Positions 1 to 13,300 of a stretch of DNA of 39,676 bases are shown here, piece by piece. This stretch comes from Phoronis australis (taxonomy: Eukaryota > Phoronida > Phoronidae). Both the position numbers and the translations under genes were made by a program. The stretch covers positions 105,707 to 145,382 of the forward strand of contig NMRA01000029.1 of NCBI GenBank assembly GCA_002633005.1. The letters run 5' to 3'. The first letter of the stretch is position 1. Every line of letters begins with the position of its first letter. The notes under the pieces are model-generated. The model did no database searches. It was not told the origin of the DNA and was given only the letters and a program-made list of their open reading frames with translations.

Positions 1-55
1 GGGAGGACAGAGGACAGGGGGAGGACAGAGGACAGGGGGAGGACAGAGGACAGGG
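1..55. repeat. 18-bp tandem repeat, three copies, cut by the window edge
   Basis: GGAGGACAGAGGACAGGG repeated three times at the left edge; the array probably continues outside the window. Confidence 0.9.
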
Positions 56-2332
56 CTACTGGTGATAATACTGCCCACACACCTTACTGTCTTGGCTTGT
101 GCACCATATTCAGCTCAATTAGAGTCTTCATCTTAATCATTTAAATGTATCCCTCCCCCCTTCAAACTTTGGAGTTATCTAAATTGGGGTGGTCCAATGG
201 CATCAGTTCAGATACCGCTAGTCAACCCTTGGAAGATTGGGATATTTATATCACCAACAGGTGATACCTAAGTTTATTTTGCTGCTGGTGGAAGTCAATT
301 TCTGTCATGCAAGGAAGGCTATTGAGACCAGTTTGTTACAGTGTGGTTGCCTATACTTCATGTTTTTCATGTCCAGGGTAGAAGTAAAAAAGAAATGACC
401 TTATAAGGTTGCACAGGACCAAATCCACAAGTGGGCATTCATCCAAATATTTACTAAATAAACATATAGTTATTTCAAAGATTGCCTTTATTAGAATGAA
501 GAGGATCTGTAAATAAACAAAGCAGGACTTAGCCTAACGATATGATAAAGTTCTACTATGTGAAACACGGCTTAAAATAGTCTTATTTACCAATAAAATA
601 GTTCGACAGCACAATCGTGGGTTGAAGCGAGTATCGGAAGGAAGTCCTATAGCGACACCTATCGTTCGCTGAATAAAGTATTCTCTATTTACAAAACTTA
701 ACAGTTTAACTCGGCAAAAATATATATTTTCTGAAAGTAGAAAACCTGCAGAACTTTGTTTTTGACTGTATTGTGTCGCGTGTCTAGGTGTCTTTCAAAA
801 ATTTAGTGAAAAATAAAGGCACAATCATAGCAAAAGAGTGATATCAATGATATGACAAAATTTTCGTTTAATACAAAAGTTTAAGATGAAATCTCAAACA
901 TGCTATTCCAGTTTTCTAAATCGTCGTTTTGTTTTCATTTTCTGTAACTTCATTTTTTTCATAAAAATGATTAATGTCTTATTTTTGCCCTCACGTAAAA
1001 GAGGGCCAACTTGAAAACAATTCATAAGATTTTACAGAACTGTACATAATCCGAATATCCCATTTGAATCCCAACAGCCATTTCTTAGATATGATATTTC
1101 TAAAATAATCGGAAATTTGAATTTTTCTAGGGTCCTATATAACCTTACATAACTTGCTATAAAAATTTCACCAACATAGGATATGCCAGACAAGTGACTT
1201 TACATTCTGATTTTTTCAGTGAAAGATAGGTACTTCTTAAATAATGGTTTTGCATGTTCAAGGTCTGTACTATAGCTACCATTGGACAATATGTTGGAAA
1301 ATTTGTGGGCATTCACAACATGGGAAAAAGGGAATTGAGCAATTGATTTTTATCCAAAAGTGGTGAAATTTAACTTATGTGGAGTTACTATGGCCTATCT
1401 CTGTCGGCAGCCATGGTTTATTCTTAACAATTTCTGAACATATTTTTATCTTCTTTTTTCTGATATTGAGGCATGTCGCATAGTCTCCTTACTGCAATTG
1501 CTTTGCTTAACATCTACTTAATAAACTTTGGAGTAATAGTGCCATTGGTCCTAATACAAATATGCCTATTGGTCCTTATTCTATGTCAGTGTGGCTGGCA
1601 CATTTTTTATTTACAGGTTTTTGAAAGTCAGTGCTCAGGCTTGTAATTGCCATTTTCCTAATGCGTGTCCTGGGGCTTCCAATCATTAATTTCAAATTTC
1701 CCCTTTTAGCTACATCTTGTCATACCTTATGCCAGAGCATAGTCTCATAAACATGAATGTTAGATGTTTCATTTTCCTTTTATTTTTCATTACAGTCATG
1801 CCATGCTGATATATGCGTACAACATTATACCTTAAAAAATTACTGTATCATATTGATAAAACTTAGCCTTAGTAGTCCATGCTTCCTGTTTCCAGCCAAT
1901 AGATAGGTGTGTTCACTTCAAATAAGATCAATCAATCAATTCAATGGTCTAAGTGTAATAAAAATATCTAAAGTACATAAAGATATTCCTTATCCATTTA
2001 CTCATAGTAACCTAGGTGATACTAAACCCACTTATACAAGTATGATATACAAAGGAAGTGCAAGGCTATGTTTTATTTGCATGAATGCCAAATATTGATT
2101 TTCTTTGGGATACTCTGAGAACTTAAGTTTTCGAAATCCGACTGTGCACAGACGTGTTACAATGGTAGCTACACATCTTTCTGCTGGGCAAACACCAACT
2201 TGGGAGGTGTCAACATACAATCATTGCCTTCAAAAGTGCCGTTCGCATTGAAGTCTTACTGGCACTAATGATATGTAATTTGGCTATTGATACCAAAAGC
2301 AAAGAATTGGTGCAGCAAATGTACAGGCACTT

Positions 2333-2610
2333 ACCACTGCTACTGTAAAAATTCTCCAGTTTGGGACAATCCCCAGAATTTGGGACACTGAAATTGAAGT
2401 GAAATTGAATTTTTCTGATTCTAAAATTTGGGCTTGAGCAGTGATTGCATTTACAATATTTCTCAAATTCCGCTGTACATTTTTGCATAACGGGATCTGA
2501 AAACAGTTTACGAGTTCACTGATGAGAAACTGATTTCTTTAGACACATGGGTAAACTGCTACGAGAATGCCCTGTTCCCACTGTCATTATTAAGTATATA
2601 CAGTAAAATC
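2333..2610. mobile_element. Diverged copy of the 7781-8143 MITE family
   Basis: It shares CTGTAAAAATTCTCCAGTTT, GGGACACTGAAATT and ATCTGAAAACAGTTTACGAG-type blocks with 7781-8143. The right end is eroded. Confidence 0.55.
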
Positions 2611-2670
2611 AAATTGAATGATTGTTAAGCATCTCGCACTATTGTAACCAAAAATACCAAAGCAACCAGT

Positions 2671-2967
2671 GGCGGATTTAGGGGGGGCCATGCCCCTCTT
2701 CCTAAAATTCTACCAGATACCATTTGGCAGTTCGGGTGGGAATTGCTGACTAGCACATGCGCTCTGCAGTGGAGCTCCGGAAGTGAATAAACAATACATA
2801 GGCCCCAAACGAACCCCGTCTACAATTTTTTTTTAGTCAAAAGGTCCGCAAACCCAAAAATTCGCGACCCCTGCATCCCTACATTTAAGGCTGGGGGTGC
2901 GCATTTGCCGAAATTCTGGTTATTAATGTGTACTGGTCCCCCCTAACTCAAAAATCCTGAATCCGCC
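2671..2967. mobile_element. MITE-like element with GGCGGATT TIRs
   Basis: Left GGCGGATTTAGG (2671-2682) and right CCTGAATCCGCC (2956-2967) are inverted repeats with one mismatch, followed inside by G-rich and C-rich runs. A block with TTTTAGTCAAAAGGTCCGCA and AAAAATTCG recurs at 15177-15265. Confidence 0.65.
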
Positions 2968-3645
2968 CCTCGCAACACCCAAATTCTGGACATGAAAAAA
3001 TCTGCCGTCTTGCTTTAATTGTTATATTTGGACAGTCTAGTTAGTATATTGCAAGTTTCTTTAAATTTGATATAAGCTCCGATTGTGGTTATTTTTTTTC
3101 ACTTACCTTGAGAAATCAGTTTATTGTATTTGAATTAAATGAATAAATGCTGTCTCCATTAAACCATGTGCACAGTTAGGTAGGTTTTACAAAAGGAACA
3201 GTCACAACTTTAAAGATATCCTCTTCTCTTTTTTCACCATTTCTGTATCTTTGATTTCATCCCTAGAATTGGAATATGTTATAAAATATAGTCCTATTAC
3301 TTTGCGTTTCTGTTTTCATTTTCTTAGTTCTTAATAAGTTATAGCTGTCTCAGCCAATTCCACTTTGCTGGTGAGCCATCAGAAATTGAAAAAGTTAGGT
3401 GAACCTAAAGACTGTTTTTTAACTGTTGTTTATTTAGGAAAATATTGATGTCATTTTGAAAGTCGAGTAACATGATGGGAACAATTTTTTGATTAAAATA
3501 ATTTGCGATATTTTTTTCAATTTTGTAATTCCAGTAAAGTGCAAAGAATATCTAAGGAAATCTTCCCTAGCTGCGCAGTATTTTACAATTTTGTTTAACC
3601 AGACTAATGTTTCTTTTTAACTCTTCTTGTTGGTTATTCTACTAG

Positions 3646-3830
3646 GGTTAGTCAAGAACCTGAAGAAACCCTTAGTACCCTATGGCTGTCTGAAGGAAAT
3701 TAACTTCACACGCTCTCAATGTCTGCCAAACTCTGCGTTGACTCTGACTTATGAGAAAATGTCTTTACTACATCTTTGTGTGTATTTGCTGCATCGGTTA
3801 AACCTCCTGTGTGTTAAATGTTTAATTAAG
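3646..3830 (+). CDS. Candidate upstream coding exon (weak)
   Basis: Open stretch between a good pyrimidine-rich acceptor (ttctactag) and a donor AAG|GTAATT. It would leave in phase 0, which matches the phase-0 entry of the first firm TRPV exon at 4150. The translation (LVKNLKKPLVPYGCLKEINF near its start, ending VKCLIK) is Cys/Leu-rich and I cannot align it to a TRPV N terminus. It may be a real lineage-specific N-terminal exon or a chance open frame. Confidence 0.27.
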
Positions 3831-4149
3831 GTAATTGCCTGTGTAGATATGGCGTACTTATATTGACAAGATGAAGCAGCTTGATTGAGTTCTTGGGGAT
3901 AAATGTCTGTCATCCCTTCAGGAGTACAACTATGAAATGCACAGGAATTTTCAAAACAAAGTTTAGTTTAAATTCTGGATAGCATTTTTGTCATTTGGTT
4001 TTTGTTTACGGTAACACTAGTGCAACAGACAGGAATTTATTCATTGAGAAGTATAAAATTGCGATTTATATATATTTATTAATTTTTTATGTTTTGATGT
4101 TGTGAATACTTTGTGAAAATCTAAATAGGAAATATTACTTTATTTGTAG

Positions 4150-4393
4150 ACGACCTCCATAATTGATGGGCGGACAGATGATGAGGTGTTGTCTGACTTT
4201 CAACAAAATGGCTTCAATGAAGTGGTTGATCACGATGCATGCTGGGACTTGAACAAACGAGGTGCTGTAGGGGAGACTCTGCTACACTTGCTGTTCCTCA
4301 ATGGCACCCCTGTGCACCTGCAAATAGCTGAAGTGATATTGGATATGTACCCAAAACTTTCTCTTGATGTCTACGAGGGTGATGAATACTTTG
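4150..4393 (+). CDS. iav: TRPV exon a: pre-ankyrin segment and first ankyrin repeat
   Basis: First firm exon. Acceptor tttgtag, donor TTG|GTAAGA; phase 0 in, phase 1 out. It encodes [14 protein letters not shown], then [20 protein letters not shown], an ankyrin core followed by a second helix ending in YPKL, then DEYFG. The W-D-x-N-x-R-G-x-x-GET-LLH pattern is typical of the Iav/OSM-9 group. Upstream coding sequence must exist, because there is no start codon here. Confidence 0.92.
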
Positions 4394-7300
4394 GTAAGAC
4401 AGTTTTTGACAGCGAGCGTATGTTAGTTAGAGACTGAAGTCCAGGGAAAATTGAAATTAATCATAGCTGGCATGTCAATTTGTAAAATTTTTATTGCTTG
4501 TGTTAGAGGTGGCAGTTGCCGGTGTCAATTTGACATTCTGAAAATGCTCGGTTTTAGTTTAAGCATCAGTTCAAATTATTTGATTTTCAGTTGGAAAAAT
4601 ATGGAATTTTCTTGGTCTTAAAGAAAAGTTTAATGTTTCAAGTCATGAACAAATGTAGCCTTGAATTTTGGTGTCTTTTCAAAGCTGCTGGTGTGAAGAA
4701 CATTTGCTATTGAATTGAATTTGTTATTTTTACTCTTAGCATTAGAAGTGTTCATTAGTTTTAGTACCGTGTTGTAGTATTTGTCTTTAAAACAACATTT
4801 AAACACCTAAGAAAATAATCTTCATTAACATTTTTGGATTTTTAAAGAGACAAAAATTGAAATTCAATAAATTTTTGTTTCTGTACTTGTTTGGGTTAAT
4901 GCCTGTTGTCTGCGGCTAAATACTCTGACTTGGTTTTTAAAAAATAAAAATTTTTAGTACTTTTGAAGACTGATGCCATGTTACCTGTTCACCCATACTT
5001 TACTATGGTCAAGTCTTTTCGTTCCACTCAAAAGCAGACGGTTTTGGCCGATTTTTGGTTAATGCATCTCATAACATAAATGTTATTTCTTACCTCAAAG
5101 CTTGAGAAAAATCAAAGAATAAATGTTTTTATCTGAATCTATTTTGTCTGGCTTATACTACGAGCTGCGGTGGAGAGTAAGTTAAGAGGTGAAGTTTGAG
5201 AAGTGTCTTATGTGATGACATTTGCTTATAAGTATCAGTAATAATATCACTGACTGTTTTTTGAGGTGAGTAAAATTTCAGTTTAAATGCCAATAAGGTG
5301 TGAACCTGGATGGGTAGTAAAAATATCACTTGCAAAATCCATTCTTCATTTTAAATTTTATTCATACTCAACTTTTGCACAGGTGAGAGCTGTCTGCACC
5401 TTGCCATTGTCACTGGCGACATTCAATCTGTGAAGCGATTGGTTGAAGCTGGTGCCGATATCAACCAACGAGCGACTGGTTCTTTCTTTCTTCCGGAAGA
5501 CCAAAAGAAAAAGAAAAATGTCACGAAAACCAACTATGAAGGTTTGTATAATTCTTAAGAAATTTCCATAATGGCAATTAACTGTTGTTATTTTACAATT
5601 TAATTGTTGTCTGACAGTTGTCTCATGGTGTCATAGTGGATTATTTTGAATTGTAGTTTGTGTCATTGACTATTATCCCAAGCACTTAATTGGACCTTAC
5701 AGCAACATTTTCCAAACATACAAGTCCTTTGAGATTTGTGGAATTGGTACTATTTTGACCTTCCACTGAAAAATTGGCAGCAAACATGATTAAACACCCA
5801 AATTTCCAAGAAACTAGCCTTGGTGAACGTAGTCTCAACGTTTTCTTGCAATTTTCTCAACTGAGAACACAGGAAGTAGAAAATCTTGCACGTATAGAAC
5901 GTCACTTGGTTTATAGCACTTCATGTGAAAGCCTTGTATGAGGTTGTACAATTACCTATCCCAGGAGGATTCCAACTGGGTAGTCACAAGCTAGCACCCA
6001 TGACGTCAACAGGAGTTGGACAAATATTCAAATTGCTTCTTATTCTTCAAATCCTCTGCTACAGATTTGCCTGGCCAACTACCATTGGATCCAAAAATTG
6101 ATCTTTCATCATCTCGCATAATGACTTGAGCTGTGGCACAATAAAATGTTATAGTATACTTGTCATGGCATTTGTCCAGGTACAGCAATCTTGTTTTGCT
6201 ATTCCCTAAAGCAAATACTCCTGCAGTCTCAATAGAATGGCTGTGCAATCCACTCCCAAGTTCTGTTTTCTTATTGTAATCCAAACATGTTTGAATAATT
6301 TCTGGGTCAGTCATTGAGGTCTTTTCATAATTAGTTGGCGTGCAATCAACTATCAACAATAAAAACACCGCTGGAGTGAAACTTGTGTATAGTTCCATCG
6401 GGTTTGGTCTTGCCCTCGCAAGAAAAAATATAGGTGTATTGAAAAACAATGTTTTTCCTATGTCTAGTTGCATGAAACCGTCCTAATACACCGTATTCAT
6501 GCCGTTGCCATTTTAAAAGTTAGCCTCCTTTTCAATGCATTTTGCGCTTAAATACAGCACAATGATTAACTTTTTCCGCATGCCTTGTTATGTTCATGTC
6601 TCAAATGCATTGTTTTTTTAACTTAAATAGAGGCTCACTCCTAAACTGGCGACTGCGTGAATAAGGTCTATAGGGACTAATCTAGTACGTTTCTTAAATT
6701 TTCAGCACATTAATTAACTTGGTGCAAACAGTGGTTGTCCTTTCTTCCGCTATTTTGTTTTCATTGATACATCAAGTTTTAGCTTTGGAAGTATATGTTG
6801 AATTCTAAATACTATTGAAAACAAATAGGAGCAGAGTCCTTAAATTAGGGGCATTTGCATGAAATGCATTTTCACTGAAATAAAGACCCAGTTTTTCTGT
6901 GTATCATTAGAAAATGTAAGTAAAAGAGGGCTAAAATAACAGATGAAATTTTTGGCATTTAAGTGAGTCAGTACAAATATGCTGAAAATTTGAGGAACAT
7001 AGTTGATTCCTCATTGGACTGCTTGATGCAACCTGTCACTGATATATATCAAAACAGTAAAATCTCACCAGTGTCAAGCAAGATAATTAACAGGGCCCTT
7101 GGAATTTTATTTTTATCACCTTTTCATCTTGTATGCGAAGCACTTCATAAATGCTTCAAGGTTATGGTGCCCTTTTTCACAAAAATACCATTGAAACATC
7201 GGCAGCAACCATGGAAAAGTTCGTACATGGTTTCAAAGCTGCAATATGGAAAATTTCAGGTGAATGCTGGTGAAAGAACTTTTACCCTATCATAGTACCT

Positions 7301-10300
7301 TTTAACAAAACAACATTTTTGCCAAAAATGCATGGTCCTGTGACCCAAGAATGGCTCAGTGCTGTGAATATCATATGAATAGATTTGTTTTGATACCTAG
7401 TTTCAGAAAATATAAGCTTTTATGAATTGATCTGTTACTAGTTATTAAATAGATATTTCAAGAAGAAGACAACATTTTAATGAGGGGTACACGTAACCTT
7501 AACGTGTTCACTTCTTTCACAACAATTTCAAAAAATCCTGAAACTTGGAAAAAGGGTAGTAATTATCCGTTTGACCACAGGTAGTGAGATTTTATCGTAT
7601 TTCATGAATTCCTGTTGTGTCCTTTCTTGATGTTGTCTGTGAACACTCTTAAATGAATACTCTAAATTTTGTGTGTGCAGGTAGCAGATATGGAGGTAAT
7701 GTATGGCTTCTAAGTTCTAGAGGTTGATAGATTCTGAACACTTTTAACTCTGTTTAGCTGTGTGATATAGCATTGAAACAAGTACGGTAAAAATTCTCTG
7801 CTTTGGAACCATCTCTAAAATTTGGGACACCTAAATTCAAACCGAAAATGAATTTTCTTGGTTCTGAATATTGGAAAATGGGCAGCTTGTGGCGATATAA
7901 TATTTTTCAAACATTTTACAGTACGTTTTGTATCAAAAGAGTCTGAAAATAAACTTGTCAGATCATAAAATTTTCAAAAGTTGCAGCTGATTTAACATTG
8001 AGTAGAATCATTGTTTGCCATACTTTCTATTTTTTGAATTTGGGACGACCAATATTGTTTTCTTAAATTTATAACATCATCACTGACCTGGAGCAAAGTA
8101 ATTTAATTTTAATTGTCCCGATCGGGAGAATGTTTACCGTACTATCTTTTGGCCCTGTCACATTACAGTAGTTTCAATTTGGTCTCAAATGAGTATAAGA
8201 ATCCCATGGACGGCATCACATTTGAGGTACATTTTTAGCTAAAATTGATGGTTTCTGTCCATCGGCTTGTTTCATCAAGCTGCTAATATGAGCTTCAATG
8301 TTTTGAGAACAAATTTGAGTGAGACACATCCCTTTACTATGCTGAATAAACTTAGAAAAGGATGATTTCAAGAACTCGTTGAGCACGTGTTCTTTGCACT
8401 ATTGTTCATTTTATAAGGTATTGTCGTTTTGGGTAGGATTTCTTGATGAAACCACTCAAAAGATCAATATCCTGAATTTCTGCCTGGTGGCACTGAACTG
8501 GTACTGAAACTCTGATACTGTATTAAAATTTCTACATTTAACGTTGACAAGCTCTCCTTTTTGCCCATGTTTGAGGTTTGAACCCTTTGCCTAACTGCGA
8601 TTCTGGTTGCGGGCAATGCAAAAACCAATTCCACTTGAGTTTCACTATACTAAATATTCAGAAGCTAATGCACGGTTTTTTTCAGTCATTTCGATTTTGC
8701 TATAAGCTCAGTCTTTAATTTTCCAATTAGCTTCTGTAAATTATTCATTGTGTGAAAAAATGGGTATTTTATTTTTTGAGTTCCCCATTTTAGAGTTAGT
8801 TAGAAGAGCAATAGTTCCTTACACGAGTCCTGCATGTTGAGAACCAGTTTGAGTGACCCTTTTATTCAGTGGAGAAAACTGGTTCTCAAAATGCAGGACC
8901 CCTGTAATTGTGAATATTATTGTTAAAAGATAACAAAAACAATGACGTGTGCATATTAGTGACAAAACATGTCCTGAAATTAAATGACATATTTTTGCGA
9001 TGTTTGATTCCGCCTTTTATAATGAAGACACACCAACCAGAAAGACGCTTACTTTAAGGTTCGTTTTATTTTTAATTCCTGTGCCAAAAACAGACGACGC
9101 GTTTTTATACTTACTCAAGTGTGGCTCATTTAATTATTTCCAATGTTAGCTTGACTTAACAATGCAGATTTCATGAAATTTTCAAGACAGGTTTGATACG
9201 TTAAAATCATAGATTGATTAAGATTTAGAGAATGATAACCGTAACATCTGTGCTTTGCAAGGGTTCCGTGTGCATGATTTGTCATCTAGCAGCATAATTC
9301 CTTCACTTTAATACAACCGATACCAGCTTGGATTACTTTTGTTTTAGTAGTACAGATTAATGCTTGATCTAATTTGAGCACTATGTTCAGCTTATAGGTT
9401 TCAACCTGAGTATTCAAATGCTGAATATCAGAATAATAGTGAGTGTTGCAGATATTTGCTCTTAATATTTTCACTTAAGTCTATTGTTTGAGTGCTGTTA
9501 TTTGTGTGTGTGTGCGTGTGTAGTCAACAGTTGGTAAAACTTTGACTTCAAAACCAGAATTGCTTGAAGTGTGATATTACAAAAATTCTAATTTAGAAAA
9601 AATTAATTAATGGTACGTGTATCAAGTGCAGTTTAATTAATACCAGTATTACTGTTATGAGATTCCGTTTTATACAATGTTCCAGGTTTCACACAATGGC
9701 AAGTGTCGAACGTTTTGATTAATTTTGGGAGGGTGACTTAAAGTTCGTATCGTGAAGTAAGGCCAAAAAGCATAAACCGTTCTGGTCCGTACCTGACTCA
9801 TTTTGAAACTTTTATGCATTATATGCCAGCCCACATCAATTTCAGCCAAACTGAGTATCAAAGACTTTTTGAAAAGCTTCTCAACTGGCAAGCAAGTAAG
9901 ATTTTGATCATTACAATTGGCTACAAACAATAGCTGCATCTCTGAAATTGGTTTGAAACTAAATCGGGCAGTAAAAAACTGCATCAGTTTTACTTATTTT
10001 GGGTGGATTTTCAAAAAGTGGATAACTAAAAAATTACTACCACCACCTGCATCAATTTTCAAAACAACCCCAAACAGCTGTGGTTTTATGGCCTACTTAT
10101 AAACTTTTGGCTTATAAACCTCCTCATTCATATTCTCTTCTTTGAAGTTGGCCATTTTTGACTTGTGTTCAACATAACTTAGTACAATTTGTAGACTGAA
10201 GTCATAATATTACGAAATATTTCCTAAAATGCAAATCAATCACAACAATGATGCACACTTTTACTAACCTAATTCTTCCCATTTTTGGATCCAGCTTTCC

Positions 10301-13300
10301 CATGTGAAGGTCTGTCCTTCCCATTTTTGGGCCTTCCCATTTGAAGGTTTGTCCTTCCCATTTTTGGGTCCAGCCTTCCCATCCAAAGGTCGAGACCTTC
10401 TTCCCATTTTTGGGCCCAGCCTTCCCATCTGAAGGTCTGCCTTTCCCATTTTTGGTCCATTTCTCCCATTTGAAGGTCTGTCCTTCCCATTTTTGGGTCC
10501 AGCCTAATATTCCCATCTGAAGGTCTATCCTTCCCATTTTTGAATGTCTTTCGCATTGACAGCCCATTAGCTTCCTAGTTGATGATAAAACCTGAGGCAA
10601 AGTTTATTTGAATGTATTCCACGGTCATTGTTTTGATCAAAATGCCTTTATCAGAGCCATAGAATAGAATCGGTGAGAAAGCAATAGAGGTTAGTTGTTT
10701 CAGGGTGCGCAGTCATTAATCGATTTCTTACGTTGTTTTGATTTACAACTCATTTTCAGTCTCTATTTGGTGCAGTTACTTAGTCAATATCTGAGAATTG
10801 ATCCATGTAATCGTTCATTCGGATGTTTTTGTTTTGATAGGTTTCTTGATTGATTACGATTGTGGAATGTATCGATTGATATGTGAGCACACAGTGTGGT
10901 CCATTCTGTCTCATTTTTTCTAGAACTGTTTGCTAAAGTGTCATTTTTTATCTGTGCTATGCGTAAGATTGGCTTAGATGTTCAACCAACCACTAGGGCA
11001 TCGTAAGCTGATTTCCTTTAGTTTAAACGTCACAGTACAATTGAATAGCAGAGGAAAGAAAATAGGTTTAACTTAAAATCTCACCAGCTTTGGACAGAAA
11101 TAATTGCCAAAATGTCAAAATAGCACTTTTTTCATTTTTCAAAAGTTCAGGCATGATGCTGCGAATGATCACAGTTTTTAAATATTGTCTGTTGGTAGCT
11201 CAACTTGAATATGGCGGAACATTATTTTGGCACTTCAATGTATCGTTTATGGAAAATGGAGAAGGTAAAATTTCACCTTTCTGAATTATTGTGTCCTAAG
11301 TTGATGAGATTTTATGGTAGTCAACAATTAGAAACACATTTAAGTAGATTTTTTGCCACAGAAACTGGAAACTGGTGATTGCTTTTTTACGACATGGATT
11401 GATTTATGAAACATTTGAATGTTATTTTTAATTTCATCGCATTCCATTGAAGAAACTGACTTATGGTTTAAACCACCTACCGCTATGATAAAATTAATTT
11501 CAACTTTTCCTTAAAAATTGATTGTTGGTCTTGCAAAGCACTGGCAGCGTTGCTTGAGACCGGGTTCAGATTCCATGGTACCATTGTTTCAGCTCTTGTT
11601 CTCGCGCCTTCAGATATGTTGGAAGTTATACTATCACTCAGATAACGTTTTGGTTTGGTTGAATGCAAAATACGCAAGCTGAGAAAAACTCAATATTTGT
11701 CATCTGTGACTTATCGTGTTTTTATTTTATAACTGCTGGCTTAAGTACTCTTTTAAGTAAACTTAAAACACAGATGCACATTAAATGTTACAGTTGAAAG
11801 TATTTTCCTATTTTAGCTATAACAGTTATGGTTGTCTTTTTTCCTTGTGTAGGATTATTGTAATGGCCAGGTTTTTGTCAAGATGCAGTTTATTTCTATA
11901 GATTACTGATTTTCCTTATATTCGAGTGTACAGGATGAATTATGTTAGTTAGCTGCGGTTATTATTATTATTATTACACACCACAATCAACACTAATATT
12001 TGTAGAACACAATCTGTTTCGTACAAATACAGTCATTGCCATGTTCTTTTTCAGGATATTCATATTTCGGTGAATACCCCTTGGCCTTTGCTGCTTCACA
12101 TGGCTACGATGCCATCTATGATTACTTGATTGAGCAAGGGGCTGATCCAAACCTGCAAGACTCCTTTGGAAATACGGTGCTCCATCTGGTGGTAATTAAC
12201 AACCAAACTGTAAGTGTATTGCAGTGACTGTGTTAAATTCTTTCCAAAAACAATAGCCACAGTTAGATTTTTATTCTGTTCTTAAGGCTTCCAACGTTGC
12301 TGTGTTATTTTGACAAATTGATAATAATTTACATGAGGACAAAAATATGCACTGCCACATTCCCACTTCACAGCTCTGATCGACTTAAATTTACAGTGGG
12401 TCTCAAAAAAGCGGTCATGGTGATTTCCTTACTTTCATGTTTTTCCATGTCTTGATATCGGTTTTCTAATACAACCACAATAGCCCATTAAGTTCAGTTA
12501 TCCGCATGTCTGTGATCCCTGAAATATTGAATATTTAAGATTTCACTGTCTCCAAAAGTGCCTGTCCAATGCCAGTGGAAAAAAGGCTTACCATTTTAAA
12601 AATTTCTTCTTAAGTAAAAATAGGTGTTTATAAAAATAAAATTGCGTGAGGTTAGAATGTAAGAGTCACATGACCTGGTGAGTTTTATGTTCCATTCTTA
12701 AACCTGTACAACAACATCAGCTGAATGTCTAGTATGTAGTGTTATTGTAATTTAAACAAACTTCACAGACTTAATTGAATTCTCACACAAAAATCTCCCA
12801 ATTTCAGCGCCTTCATCATACGTGGCCAAACTTTCCCCGTATATGCAAATTGCATTATTATGTAATTGAGACAAGTTTGGTTGAATTTGCTGGTGAAATA
12901 AAGTAGTGTAGGAATGTGAAAAGGGTATCTAATTGTACATTACATGATTTGCTCAAGATATGGATTTTTGAATCAAATTTTAGATGCTATTACAGTTTAC
13001 CTAACAACATTGTGATATTTACAGTTTTGCAATGTTTAAAAAACCGTTGTTTAACTTGTTTCCAAAATGAACTGACACAAATTACTGTTTACATATGTTT
13101 TCCTCTTCCCTGTCGGCATAATTTCAGTGTCAGAGAGTGCTAACCTAATTCTGAAGCTATTGCTGTCAGACTAAACAAAGTTAGGAAATTGTGCTCACCG
13201 CTACAGCAAAATATTTGACATGTGTAATTATTATAATTGTTAATGATGAGTGTGTGTCCTTGTGTGTATTACGCAAGGATTTGTTGGCTCTTTCTCTCCC

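Larger units (their letters stand above)
56..3645. other. Upstream non-coding region
   Basis: AT-rich DNA with no convincing exon, start codon or promoter. It holds the MITE copies at 2333-2610 and 2671-2967. It is either 5' intron or flank of the TRPV gene. Confidence 0.6.
5542..12054 (+). other. Long TRPV intron (6.5 kb)
   Basis: Intron between exons b and c. It contains the antisense open frame 6006-6473, the MITE 7781-8143, the hairpin 8819-8907, a GT tract and the 42-bp minisatellite. The rest shows no gene. Confidence 0.85.
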
